Shown: one piece after another, positions 15,658 to 25,042 of the stretch
How the letters are laid out: each line of letters begins with the position of its first letter
Numbering within the stretch: the first letter of the stretch is position 1
NCBI GenBank assembly: GCA_035772405.1
Contig: JAYKKM010000378.1
Location: 2,618,501-2,682,500, forward strand
Direction of reading: 5' to 3'
DNA length: 64,000 nt
Origin: Chrysogorgia sp. JL179-B06
Lineage: Eukaryota; Cnidaria; Anthozoa; Scleralcyonacea; Chrysogorgiidae
Program-made: the position numbers and the translations under genes
Notes under the pieces: model-generated
The model's input: only the letters and a program-made list of their open reading frames with translations
Databases searched by the model: none
What the model was told of the DNA's origin: nothing

Positions 15658-15710
15658 AGAAATGTAAAGAATCGATATTTTTGTTTAGAGAAAACAGTGA
15701 GAATTGTGTA

Positions 15711-16010
15711 ATGATCATTTCTACAGAACAACTTGTTGAAGAAGTGTGGTGTCTGGACGAATGAACGTAATAGGTTGTTGAGATTAACTCTCATGTTCGA
15801 ATGGTTAGCGCAAGGACGTCGTGGGCGAGATGATAGACTCGAAGATTTCAACAGACTTTACACAAACGAAGCAATTTGATAGAACTTATTGGGACTCACG
15901 ATGATTTGAGTCAAATCTTTTACTTTCTTCTTGGGCTTTTAAGCGACGATGATTATGAACAGTTTTTAGATCGAGACAATCAAGAGGATCTAGGTTACGA
16001 GTCAGATTAA
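15711..16010 (+). pseudogene. Acidic small gene broken by two frameshifts
   Basis: Three consecutive frames read as one protein-like sequence: MIISTEQLVEEVWC, then RLTLMFEWLAQGRRGR to NRLYTNEA, then LSQIFYFLLGLLSDDDYE to LGYESD and a stop. The frame changes fall near 15755 and 15870. An ATCGATATTTTTGTTTAGAG element lies upstream and a 12-bp hairpin follows the stop, so it looks like a former transcription unit. Product not recognised. Sequencing error could mimic the shifts. Confidence 0.5.
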
Positions 16011-16019
16011 AGAAATCAC

Positions 16020-16048
16020 TTTTTCAAAAGATCGAGTCTTTTGAAAAA
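16020..16048 (+). terminator. Hairpin before the polymerase gene
   Basis: Perfect 12-bp stem TTTTTCAAAAGA / TCTTTTGAAAAA, 5-base loop, 10 bases past the stop of the broken gene. Confidence 0.6.
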
Positions 16049-16089
16049 ACAACTGTCCAATCGATTTTTTTTATCATTTAAAATAACGC

Positions 16090-16099
16090 TATAATAAAG
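16090..16099 (+). promoter_or_regulatory. TATAATAAAG box before the polymerase gene
   Basis: TATAATAAAG ending two bases before the ATG at 16102, so any leader must be tiny. Confidence 0.65.
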
Positions 16100-16101
16100 A
16101 C

Positions 16102-19100
16102 ATGACCACTTACTTGAAAAACAAAATAAGTGCGTGGTACAACTGGATTGCTGGAACTCCCGAACCAGCCACTGCACCACCTAAGTCTTATATGAAGGAA
16201 AAACTCAGCGAGTGGTCTAATTGGTTCGTCGATCATACACCAGAGCCTATTAGGAGAAGAGTTACAAATGCTTTCACGTCTTTGAAAAGTAAGGTGAACA
16301 CATTACTCGACGACGATACGACAGAACCAGAAGAAGAGTTTCATGATGCAAAAGATCACGTTGTCGAAAGATCAGAGACGTCACTGCGTGGGTTTTCAGA
16401 GACGTTCACTATAAACGCTCCAGAAAAAGTGGACCCAAAGTCATTCTTAACGAATACAAAAGCATCAGTGATTGATCTTTGGACGTACGAATTGGAAAAG
16501 AAAAAAGGATTAAAGACAAAACTCATCTTAGAATGTGTCATGGTGAGAACAACCGACGCTGGAGATGTCGAATCCGCCGCGTTGTTCCACTCATTGACAG
16601 AGACGTTGTTAGAAGGAACTGACATGAGTGAAACACATCACAAAATGATTGGGAAAATCCAAGAAAGTCTTGCCACTTATTTGAAAAAAGGAAGTAATTG
16701 GCGAGTCTTACGTGTCGAAAAGTTAGACATTTTCGTTGACACGTACAAACCGATGAACGGTTCGTCTTACATTCCAACACCTAAAGCACTTGTGAGAAAA
16801 GAGGCTATTGTCAATGTTCAAAACAAGAACGACAACATGTGTCTAAAATGGTCTATTACTGCTGCGAGAATGTTGAAACAAAAACATCCTGAAAGAGTAA
16901 GCAAAGTGATGAAAACAGAAAGTGAAAGATTTGATTGGACGGGAATCTCATTTCCATCGTCGTTGTTGGACGTTAAAAAGTTTATGAAAAATAATAAAAT
17001 AAATATTAACGTGTTCGCTTACGAGGAAAAAGTCGGTCTGTATCCACTTCTTGTTGGCGGAGGATCAAAAGACGCCACTAACTTATTACTTATCACAGAA
17101 CAAAACCCAGACGGTACAGTGAATTCACATTACGCGTGGATTAAAGATTTAAGTAGGTTGTTATCGAGTACAAAAAGTAAACATCACGGTAAAATCTTCT
17201 ATTGCTGTCGATGTCTTAATAGTTTCAGTAGTCAAGATGTTTTGAACAAACATGACGAACATTGTTCACGTGTAGATAGCATTAGAACTGAAATGCCAAA
17301 AGAAGGTAAAACTATAAAATTCACAAATCACTACAAAAGTCAAGACGTACCGTTTGTCGTCTACGCTGACTTTGAAAGTTTCATAGAACCCATCTCAACG
17401 TGTAGAAAAGATCCAGAAAATAGTTCTACGACACAATATCAACATCACACTCCGTCTGGATTTTGTTTTCATCTCAAATGTTTTGACGACACGTTACACT
17501 ACGAAGAACCTTATCTTTATACGAAAAAAGTCGAAGGCGAAAACATTGGAGAAAAATTTGTTGTCGAAGTAGAGAGAGCCGTGAAAAACGTATATGAAAA
17601 ATTTAAGGACGAGAAAGCTATGATATACGGACTACAAGACAAACAAGTGTTTAACAACAGTGAGACATGTTGGTTATGTGGAGAAGATTGGTTAAAATTA
17701 ACTAAAAAAGGAAAACCAGACCATAAAGTGAGAGATCATTGTCATCTCACTGGGAAATTTCGTGGAGCTGCTCATAACACATGTAATTTAAAATATAAGT
17801 TACCGAAATTTGTGCCAGTTATTTTCCACAACTTGTCAGGTTACGACGCGCATTTGTTCGTTAAAAATCTTGGAGTGACAGAAGGAAACATTAAATGTAT
17901 CCCCAACAACGAAGAGAAATATATCTCTTTCAGTAAAGATATTGTCGTGGATCATTACACAAATAGTAGTGGTGAAGAAAAACCTATTAAAAGAGAACTA
18001 AGATTTTTAGACTCATTTAAATTCATGGCTTCTAGTTTAGATAGACTAGTGAAAAACTTGTCAGAAGACCAACTTGTAGGAACACGAAAACAGTTTCCTA
18101 ACGATTTCAAACTCGTCTCTAGAAAAGGTGTTTTTCCTTACGAGTACATGACAGATTTGACAAAACTCAACAAAACTTCACTTCCCACTATCGACGAGTT
18201 TCACTCGAAACTTATGGATAGCGACGTCACTAACGAGGACTATCTTCACGCACAACACGTATGGAAACATTTCGGGATGTTGACGTTACGAGATTATCAC
18301 GATCTCTATCTCAAAACTGACGTGCTCTTGTTGGAAGATGTTTTCGAAGAGTTTCGAACTGTTTGTAAAACTAATTATGGATTAGATCCCGCGTTCTATT
18401 TCACATCACCAGGACTAAGTTGGGACGCGCTCTTAAAAACCACAGAAATAGAGTTAGACTTGTTGACAGACATCGATATGTTATTGATGGTCGAAACAGG
18501 AATTCGCGGTGGTGTTAGTACTATCACGAAACGACACGCACAGGCGAATAACAAGTTCATGGACTATCAGAAAAAAGTTCCGTTTGTAGATTCACCAAAT
18601 TACGATAGTACAAAACCTAACGTTTTCTTACCGTACTTGGACGCGAATAATCTTTACGGAGCTGCAATGAGCATGTCACTTCCTGTAAGTGGTTTCAAGT
18701 GGATGACCAACTTAGACGAATGGCGTGACATGCCGTGTATTCTAGAAGTAGATCTGGAATATCCAAGAGAATTACACGATCATCATAACGACTATCCACT
18801 TGCCCCCGAACGAGTTTTAGTGAACGGAATAGAAAAACTTATTCCAAATTTAAATAACAAAATGAAATATGTTATTCACAAAAAGAATCTCGAACTCTAC
18901 CTTAAACTAGGATTAGTGTTGACAAAAATTCATCGTGGTGTTACGTTTGTAGAGAAACCATGGATGAAACAATACATTGAGAAAAACACACAATTGAGAA
19001 CAAAAGCGAAGAACGATTTCGAGAAAGATTTTTTCAAATTAATGAATAATAGTGTGTTCGGAAAGACGATGGAGAATATACGTAATAGAGTAGATATTCA

Positions 19101-19818
19101 ACTCGTGACGAACGAGGAAAAAATGCGAAAATTAGTTGCGAAACCGAATTACCATCATCGTACTATATTCGACGAGAAACTTGTCGCTGTTCACATGAAA
19201 CGCACTAGCGTTGAGTTTAACAAACCCGTCTATTTAGGGATGAGCATTTTAGATTTGAGTAAAACAGTGATGTATAAGTTTCATTACGATTATATCAAAC
19301 CAAAGTATGGTTATGATGCCGAGTTGTTGTTCACAGACACGGACTCGTTGATGTATGAAATTAAGACGAAAGATTTCTACAAAGACATTTCGGGAGACGT
19401 GAAAGACATGTTCGACACCTCTGATTATCCAAAAGCTCACCCCTCAGGAATTCCTACTGGACTCAACAAGAAAATAGTGGGACTCTTCAAAGACGAACAA
19501 AGCGGTGAACAAATTCTCGAATTTGTTGGACTACGTGCTAAACTTTACGCGTGTAAACAACTCGACAAAACTCAAAAGAAATGTAAAGGTGTGAAAAAAT
19601 CAGTAGTAGAAAAATCAATTACATTTGACGATTATAAGAAATGTCTTTTCTCTGGAGAGAGTCAAACGCGAACGATGAACACATTTCGATCACGGAAACA
19701 CGAGATATTCACAGAAGCTATTCACAAGACAGCGTTGAGTAGCAACGACGACAAGAGACATATTTTACCTGACAAAGTGAACACGCTGGCATTAGGACAT
19801 TATAAAATCGATAAGTGA
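16102..19818 (+). CDS. Protein-primed-type family B DNA polymerase
   Basis: 1238 residues. The N-terminus carries two similar amphipathic stretches (KISAWYNWI and KLSEWSNWF, each before a TPEP). A conserved N-terminal domain (about 235-360) holds C and H residues in CLKWS and HYAWIKDLSRLL, then a zinc finger at 368-391 (C-C-x-C, H-x3-C type). Exonuclease motifs: YADFES (421), HNLSGYD (576) and YLKTD (736). Between the first two lies an endonuclease VII-like zinc insert, CWLCG (523) and DHCHLTG (545). Polymerase motifs: A at D847 (LDANNLYGAAM), B at K979 (KLMNNSVFG), C at D1079/D1081 (TDTDS). All catalytic residues are intact. It copies the element, as in Polintons and adenoviruses. Confidence 0.97.
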   Translation: MTTYLKNKISAWYNWIAGTPEPATAPPKSYMKEKLSEWSNWFVDHTPEPIRRRVTNAFTSLKSKVNTLLDDDTTEPEEEFHDAKDHVVERSETSLRGFSETFTINAPEKVDPKSFLTNTKASVIDLWTYELEKKKGLKTKLILECVMVRTTDAGDVESAALFHSLTETLLEGTDMSETHHKMIGKIQESLATYLKKGSNWRVLRVEKLDIFVDTYKPMNGSSYIPTPKALVRKEAIVNVQNKNDNMCLKWSITAARMLKQKHPERVSKVMKTESERFDWTGISFPSSLLDVKKFMKNNKININVFAYEEKVGLYPLLVGGGSKDATNLLLITEQNPDGTVNSHYAWIKDLSRLLSSTKSKHHGKIFYCCRCLNSFSSQDVLNKHDEHCSRVDSIRTEMPKEGKTIKFTNHYKSQDVPFVVYADFESFIEPISTCRKDPENSSTTQYQHHTPSGFCFHLKCFDDTLHYEEPYLYTKKVEGENIGEKFVVEVERAVKNVYEKFKDEKAMIYGLQDKQVFNNSETCWLCGEDWLKLTKKGKPDHKVRDHCHLTGKFRGAAHNTCNLKYKLPKFVPVIFHNLSGYDAHLFVKNLGVTEGNIKCIPNNEEKYISFSKDIVVDHYTNSSGEEKPIKRELRFLDSFKFMASSLDRLVKNLSEDQLVGTRKQFPNDFKLVSRKGVFPYEYMTDLTKLNKTSLPTIDEFHSKLMDSDVTNEDYLHAQHVWKHFGMLTLRDYHDLYLKTDVLLLEDVFEEFRTVCKTNYGLDPAFYFTSPGLSWDALLKTTEIELDLLTDIDMLLMVETGIRGGVSTITKRHAQANNKFMDYQKKVPFVDSPNYDSTKPNVFLPYLDANNLYGAAMSMSLPVSGFKWMTNLDEWRDMPCILEVDLEYPRELHDHHNDYPLAPERVLVNGIEKLIPNLNNKMKYVIHKKNLELYLKLGLVLTKIHRGVTFVEKPWMKQYIEKNTQLRTKAKNDFEKDFFKLMNNSVFGKTMENIRNRVDIQLVTNEEKMRKLVAKPNYHHRTIFDEKLVAVHMKRTSVEFNKPVYLGMSILDLSKTVMYKFHYDYIKPKYGYDAELLFTDTDSLMYEIKTKDFYKDISGDVKDMFDTSDYPKAHPSGIPTGLNKKIVGLFKDEQSGEQILEFVGLRAKLYACKQLDKTQKKCKGVKKSVVEKSITFDDYKKCLFSGESQTRTMNTFRSRKHEIFTEAIHKTALSSNDDKRHILPDKVNTLALGHYKIDK

Positions 19819-19847
19819 CTTAAAGAGATCGACTAAGTAAATAAAAC

Positions 19848-20114
19848 ATGGTACGAACGAAGTTAGTTGGAATTTTTTTTAACGACAACAAACAATGTCA
19901 TTGTGGTTACGTCGGAACACCAACAGGACTAAAACTTCACATGAGAGTGAAACACAAATCTAGACCCGGACCGGTGAAGACGAACGACGAGTTAAAGTGT
20001 CCAAAATGTGACGTAGTAGTTCGTGGTGGTGGAAAAGAGTTAGCAAAACATATCACTGTTCACCACAATTCGGGAAGTGGCGAAAAGTGCCTTACTGTTC
20101 ATAGACGAGAGTGA
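19848..20114 (+). CDS. Two-finger C2H2 zinc protein
   Basis: 88 residues with two C2H2 fingers: CHCG...LKLHMRVKH (17-36) and CPKC...LAKHITVHH (51-73), linked by a basic KSRPGPVK. This is the last gene before the right terminal repeat, with TAAATAAAAC directly before the ATG. It probably binds DNA or RNA; a role at the element's end or in host regulation is only a guess. The C-terminus is basic (TVHRRE). Confidence 0.8.
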   Translation: MVRTKLVGIFFNDNKQCHCGYVGTPTGLKLHMRVKHKSRPGPVKTNDELKCPKCDVVVRGGGKELAKHITVHHNSGSGEKCLTVHRRE

Positions 20115-20120
20115 ACATTT

Positions 20121-20157
20121 AAAAAAACAAAACTGGGAAACTAGTTTTTTGTTTTTA
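20121..20157 (+). terminator. Imperfect hairpin after the last gene
   Basis: AAAACT and AGTTTT pair around an 8-base loop, extended by A-rich and T-rich arms with a small bulge. Confidence 0.4.
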
Positions 20158-20196
20158 TAATGAAAAATGTGGCGGTCATCTTGGAAATGACGTCAT

Positions 20197-20252
20197 CATG
20201 TTCGGAAAAATGTTCGGAAAAATGTTCGGAAAAATGTTCGGGAAAATGGTCG
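20197..20252. repeat. Right subterminal 12-bp tandem repeats
   Basis: About four copies of ATGTTCGGAAAA run into the terminal repeat. The left end instead has copies of a degenerate CATTTCCAAAA-type motif, so the two subterminal zones are related but not identical. A reading frame crossing here into the terminal repeat is not considered a gene. Confidence 0.75.
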
Positions 20253-20430
20253 GGAAATGTTGGGGAAATGGAACGGCCATCTTGGAATTTAGGAGTCGGA
20301 ACGGGGTCGGGAACGGGTTCGGGATGTGTTCGGGAAATGGATCTCGACTGTAGAGTTAAACCTATTGCGAGAGGAGGTCGGGGTCCGGACCCATTTTAAA
20401 ATGGGTTCGGACTCTCTTTATCTTACTACT
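20253..20430 (-). repeat. Polinton right terminal inverted repeat (178 bp)
   Basis: Exact reverse complement of 2136-2313, ending CTTTATCTTACTACT. Confidence 0.95.
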
Positions 20431-20436
20431 GTTTTC
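20431..20436. repeat. Polinton target-site duplication, right
   Basis: GTTTTC, identical to 2130-2135. Confidence 0.95.
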
Positions 20437-20598
20437 TTCTGATGATAAATATTCGTTAGGATTAGTATTTCGTTGAACAATTACATAGTAATCAAATCAA
20501 ATCAAAGGTAAAATTTGAAAATCAGGGGGTCTAATTTCTCCCGCCCCCCGTATTTTTAAATAATCGAGCACCCGTCAGATTTTTAGCTGGATCCGCCC

Positions 20599-20706
<108 letters not shown>

Positions 20707-20814
20707 AAAAAGTGACTGCCCCAACCGGGAATCGAACCCTTAGTAGAAAGTAAAGAAAGAAAGAACAAAAATGAACTCAAATGCGAGTCTCTTTCTATTA
20801 CAAGAAAGAAAAAC

Positions 20815-21578
20815 CCGGTGTGCTTTGACTATCAGATGGGTATAGCCACGTCCTTGGTTCTACATCTACCCAGAAAGATCTTGGAGTGTTGGTGACTTCT
20901 GATCTCACGTGGAAATCACATACGTCCAATGCGGTCAGTAAAGCGAACAGAATACTTGGACTATTGAAACGAAATACCAAGTCATTCAGCATTAGTTCAA
21001 AGAGATTGCTTTACCTGGCCCATGTTCGTCCTCATATTGACTATGCTAGTGAGATATGGTCTGGCCAATCAATTAATCAAATGAGAGATATCGAGGGCGT
21101 CCAAAGGCGAGGCACAACATACATCCTTGGCATACCAAAGTTGTCCGCCGATTACAAAGTCAGACTAATAAAAACCAAACTTCTTCCGCTTTCATATTGG
21201 CACGAAATTAAGGACTTGCTTTTTCTTCATGGTTGCTAAATGGAAAATACAACATCGATTTATCTAACTACCGTATCTTCCAAATCTACCGGTTAACCAT
21301 CTCAGGCATTCAAACAAACATAATTTCAAAATACCAAAACCTCGGACTAAACATTTTCAAAAAAGTTTTTTCATAAGATCATCCAGACTTTGGAACACAC
21401 TCTCCGATCAAACAAAAGAAATTAACAAACATGGTCTCTTTAAAAATTATTTAAAATCAAGATACTTTGTTGCTCTTCAGAACACATTCAATACTGATAT
21501 TATATCTACCTGGCGCTCAATATGTTTGAATTGTAATTCTGTTAGAGACCTTGAATCGCAGAACTTCAGTATTTGTTG
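20815..21578 (+). pseudogene. LINE reverse transcriptase, C-terminal fragment
   Basis: Encodes the thumb and C-terminal part of a non-LTR reverse transcriptase: QKDLGVLVTSDLTW, a segment with HIDYASEIW, VQRR, then after a frameshift near 21230 the RLWNTLSDQ and C-terminal region. The ORF end and 3' UTR are cut by the TTAA-flanked element at 21583 and resume at 24343. The polymerase core lies outside this fragment, so it is dead on arrival or truncated. Confidence 0.85.
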
Positions 21579-22101
21579 TTAAAGTGCCACTAAGACGAAA
21601 AAAGTCGTCTATCCAATTTTGATCTTGGTAAATTATAATAGCGAAATGGGGTGGAGGGGCGTTATCGGTTCCTCAATATCTTGTCCCGTTCTCGAGATGT
21701 TTGGAGGTTGGACGGTGTATGACGTCATTTTCTCACATAGACTAGAATAAAATTCACAAAGTGTGGAATGTCTCTGCAGGTAATAGGTAGAAAGTTTTCA
21801 AACTTTACACATCTGTGGTGGGGTGAGATGTGCACCGTATTGCACAAGTTATGTTGTTGCCGCGAAGATCGTTTGGAAATAGGCACCTGTCATTTATAAA
21901 ACAAAAAGTGTTTATTTCTTCTTTATCAAACAACATTTATTGTAATGCATACACACGAATATTTGTAGACATGTAAATATTGTACTTCGGAGGTTTAAAT
22001 CACCTTATTCTTTTTAAAAAGTGACAAAAATTAAGATTTAATTTTATTAGGCGAAAGACGCTTATTTTCAAACGATCTCCGTGGCAACTATATGATATGT
22101 A

Positions 22102-24064
22102 CACTGTTATTTTCAACGAGTAGTTTTAACTCCAGAATCGGGGTTTAAATTTTGAGTCCAGAACAATCCGATTTTTGGAGTTAAATGTTACTCTTCTTTT
22201 CAGAGTTAAAAATAACTCGGCAATGAAGAGTTAATTTTACTCCAGAAATTAGGGTTAAAATATAAAAATAAACTCCATGATTTCGAGTCAAATGCATTTG
22301 CATGTCTTTATTTTAAACACTATCGTAACAAATATTTTTACTTAACACAAGTTTGTATAAATAAAATAACTCAATATCGGTCTCTTCCTGATAAACTTGC
22401 GTGGAGGCGAGCCATAGCTCGGTAAGCGAGATAGTTTTTGGCTCGTGTTTATATGAGTGAATTTCATTCCCGTCTATAGTCTCCTTCGCAGCCGCTAGCT
22501 CCTGAGGTAAACGAGTACGTCGACAGTTGGCTGACAGAGCCTTTTTTCTCCCAAAATATACGCCACAAAAGGCCCACGTTGACCAGTCGCTTTTTTCAAG
22601 TCTTATCTCGCCAGAAATCCAGATTCGCGATTTTATTTGACAGCAATCAGCCCCAAGCTCCAAAATAGTTTGGTATAACACAGCGACAACCACTTGGCCA
22701 AACTCATATCTGGTCGCTTCACCAATACACTACGCCACGCGAATGTCGACCATTAATTAAACATCATTGGGTTGGCTTGAGTCTTTGGACCGAACAGCAA
22801 CAAACTTGAAAGACATGTCCCTGAAGTTGAGCGGTATTAAACACATCGAGGAAATGAAAGATCGACAAGACCGAAGAACGAGTTTTACAGTCTTTATCCA
22901 CCAATTCGTCCTCCCTTTCAAAACCGGCATCAACCATGTTCTCAGGACTGCTCCTTTCGTTCGGTGATGGCAATTTGCCTGAAGTCGGTTCTGGCTCAGG
23001 TTCTGGTTCTTCAAGCTTCGACCAGTCGTCAGGTTCGCCACGATTAATTAAGCGATTCAAGTTCTGGACAGCAGCGAGGAATAACTTTAAGCAACGTACT
23101 TTTCTGTCATAATAGTAATATACATTTTACAATTCATTTGTATTGTTTTTGAGGCTTCACATCTCTTAGAACTTTCTTTGCCGAGGCCGGCAGTTAAAAA
23201 TTAATTAAAATTTCGTTTGCCTAAAAACTTGATTGACAGGTTTTCGCTGTTTGTTAATTTTTCTCCAATCAGATTCAAGTATTTTGCTGGCTTCTTTGTC
23301 GAGTTTTCATACCCCGGAAGATAGATTTTAATGGCTTTGAAAATACTTTACAAATCATAAAATACAAGTAATATTATAAATATCCCATTGAGTTGTTTGC
23401 GCGATAATATTGCCGGGCATTTTACCATTTTTAAATACACCCGAATTCCGAAACTCCGAAAAAAATATTCGGCCGTATATAGGTTCGGTTCATGAGAAGT
23501 ATGACGTTTGAATTAGTTGTCGAGCCTATCAACCAAACGAAGTCGAAATTCCCGACAGCTCGAGTCGAACTTAATTATTCAAACTCGCTGAATTATGTTC
23601 GGAAGAATGATAAGTTCGACGATTGAACCGGGCCTTAGCTAGCACTAGCCTGCGTGCAGACGCGCCCGTATCCGTCCTTGATTAATCGGCACTGAATATT
23701 CCGCCGTCTATACGTAGGCTAGGCCTTAGCGGTCTGTATTAAAAATTATCATTAAATATTATTTAATAAAACAAATAAAGAACACAAAAACATAAATTGT
23801 TGTTTACGCGTGTATTTTGATCGTCGTGTTTGTTATGATTGAGATCTTATCTCAGGAATTCACCCCCAAAATAGAGTTTAAATAACTCCGACAAGTTTTA
23901 ACTCCTCTAAAAGAGTTTGCGTAACCCCAGTTGAGACGGTTTAACTTTCAGATACGGTACTCCAAAAAGTAGAGTTAAAATAACTCCTGTAAAATAACTC
24001 ACCCGCATGGAGTTAACTTTGATCCTCTTAAAAGAGTTAAAACTACTCGTTGAAAATAACAGTG
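22102..24064 (-). mobile_element. CACTG-ended DNA transposon, copy B
   Basis: Inverted copy of 91-2100: starts CACTGTTATTTTCAACGAG and ends CTCGTTGAAAATAACAGTG, with TA on both flanks. High similarity through most of its length, with small indels. It sits inside the TTAA-flanked element, so its insertion is the later event. Confidence 0.8.
22313..22693 (-). CDS. Short reading frame in copy B, matching that of copy A
   Basis: Up to 126 residues. It shares GEIRLEKSD to NICYDSV with 1575-1889 and carries 18 extra bases in frame. AATAAA follows the stop. Unknown product; listed because both copies keep the frame open. Confidence 0.25.
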   Translation of the reverse strand: MVVAVLYQTILELGADCCQIKSRIWISGEIRLEKSDWSTWAFCGVYFGRKKALSANCRRTRLPQELAAAKETIDGNEIHSYKHEPKTISLTELWLASTQVYQEETDIELFYLYKLVLSKNICYDSV

Positions 24065-24342
24065 TACAGTAGAGTGTACATTCCACCTTGCCATAGGTGT
24101 CCAAGGTTTGAGGACTTTCTACCGATTATTTGCAGAGGTAGTCCTCATTTTGTTTATTTTATTTACGTCTATGTGAGAAAGTGGCGTCATACACTGTCTA
24201 ATTTTCATATGTCAAAAACCTGAATATCTCGAGAACGGGATGGGATGTTGAGAAACCGAGGGCGCCTTTCTTCCTCGTTTCGTAGTTATGATAAACTAGG
24301 ATCAGAATTGGTGGACTATTTTTTCGTCTTGGTGACACTTTA

Positions 24343-24597
24343 ATATTAACTGTGCGTGCGTACGTGAGTGTGTGTGTTAGTATAATGTATTTGTTGTAAT
24401 AAGTGCTATAATAAGCGTATCACAGGCTGTGATATAGTAATATGTAAATGTTATAGTTATATATGTAATGTATTATGTATGTTTGTTAATTCTGAGGGTA
24501 AGACACCATGACTAGGGCTGAACATCCCTGTTGTGTCTTGCCTTGTGTATGTAAACACGAAAACAAATTAAATTAAATTAAATTAAACTTAGTGAAC
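24343..24597 (+). mobile_element. LINE 3' UTR and tail, continuation of 20815-21578
   Basis: After the TTAA-flanked insertion the LINE sequence continues to a tail of AAATT repeats (24568-24590), a common 3' end of CR1/L2-like and related LINEs. Confidence 0.6.
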
Positions 24598-24599
24598 CA

Positions 24600-24720
24600 T
24601 ACCGGACGATCAAAAAATTTCTCAACCACGGCTGGGATTCGAACGGAGGTCGCGCTCCCTATTTCCAGAACGGTGCTCTGCCGACTGAGCTACATGATCA
24701 AGCTGGGAACGAATGTGATA
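24600..24720 (-). mobile_element. tRNA-derived SINE
   Basis: On minus, TAGCTCAGTCGGCAGAGCAC matches an A box and CGTTCGAATCCC a B box, about the normal distance apart. The flanks AGTGAACCATACCG and CGGTATGGTTCACT (24595 and 24748) form an inverted pair, so it may ride in a small foldback. Confidence 0.6.
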
Positions 24721-25042
24721 TTAAGTGTATTTAATATTTCGCTCACCCGGTATGGTTCACTAAGTTTACTTTCACTCGCGAGAACACTACTTCAACTAAT
24801 ACGAGTAGAACCCCGGTAATACGAGCGATGTCGAACCGGTGGTCGTAATAACGGGATGGTCATATTAACGGGGGAGAATCGCCTATATAGCTTATATTCC
24901 GACCAGGAATAGTGGTCGCAATAACGAGGAGGTCGTATTAACGGGGTGGTCACATGGTGGGATTCCACTGTAGCTCAAATTGCGATCGTCCTGAGTTAAT
25001 TAAATGTCATCATGTTTAAAACGGTTAAAGAAGTAATTAAAA

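Larger units (their letters stand above)
2136..20430. mobile_element. Complete Polinton/Maverick (virus-like self-synthesising transposon)
   Basis: An 18,295-bp element bounded by identical 178-bp inverted repeats starting AGTAGTAAGATAAAG and a 6-bp GTTTTC target duplication. It encodes family B DNA polymerase, a retroviral-type integrase with chromodomain, packaging ATPase, major and probable minor capsid proteins, and about 17 further genes. Genes from 2686 to 9931 are almost all on minus and those from 9953 on mostly plus, with a minus-strand pocket at 12604-14089. Known: Polintons integrate through the integrase and copy themselves with the polymerase; jelly-roll capsid genes make them probable endogenous viruses. 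Oddities: the major capsid gene is split by an inverted duplication, and no adenovirus-type protease is recognised. Identical terminal repeats suggest a young insertion. Confidence 0.97.
21583..24338. mobile_element. TTAA-flanked DNA element containing copy B
   Basis: Imperfect terminal inverted repeats (AAGTGCCACTAAGACGAAAA against AAGTGTCACCAAGACGAAAA) extend about 200 bp inward, sharing the CCCGTTCTCGAGAT and TTTCTCACATAG blocks. TTAA flanks both ends (21579-21582 and 24339-24342). The interior is occupied by the CACTG element at 22102-24064. TTAA targets point to piggyBac or Kolobok-type transposases; none is encoded here. Another start of this family may lie near 37863. Confidence 0.75.

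Noticed and set aside
20160..20399. Plus-strand frame running into the right terminal repeat, with a mirror at 2167-2349
   Set aside because: It is translation of the terminal inverted repeat itself and of 12-bp repeats; no promoter box or domain.
2136..20430. A free virus or bacterial contaminant contig
   Set aside because: Terminal repeats, a 6-bp target duplication and animal repeats on both sides show an integrated Polinton.
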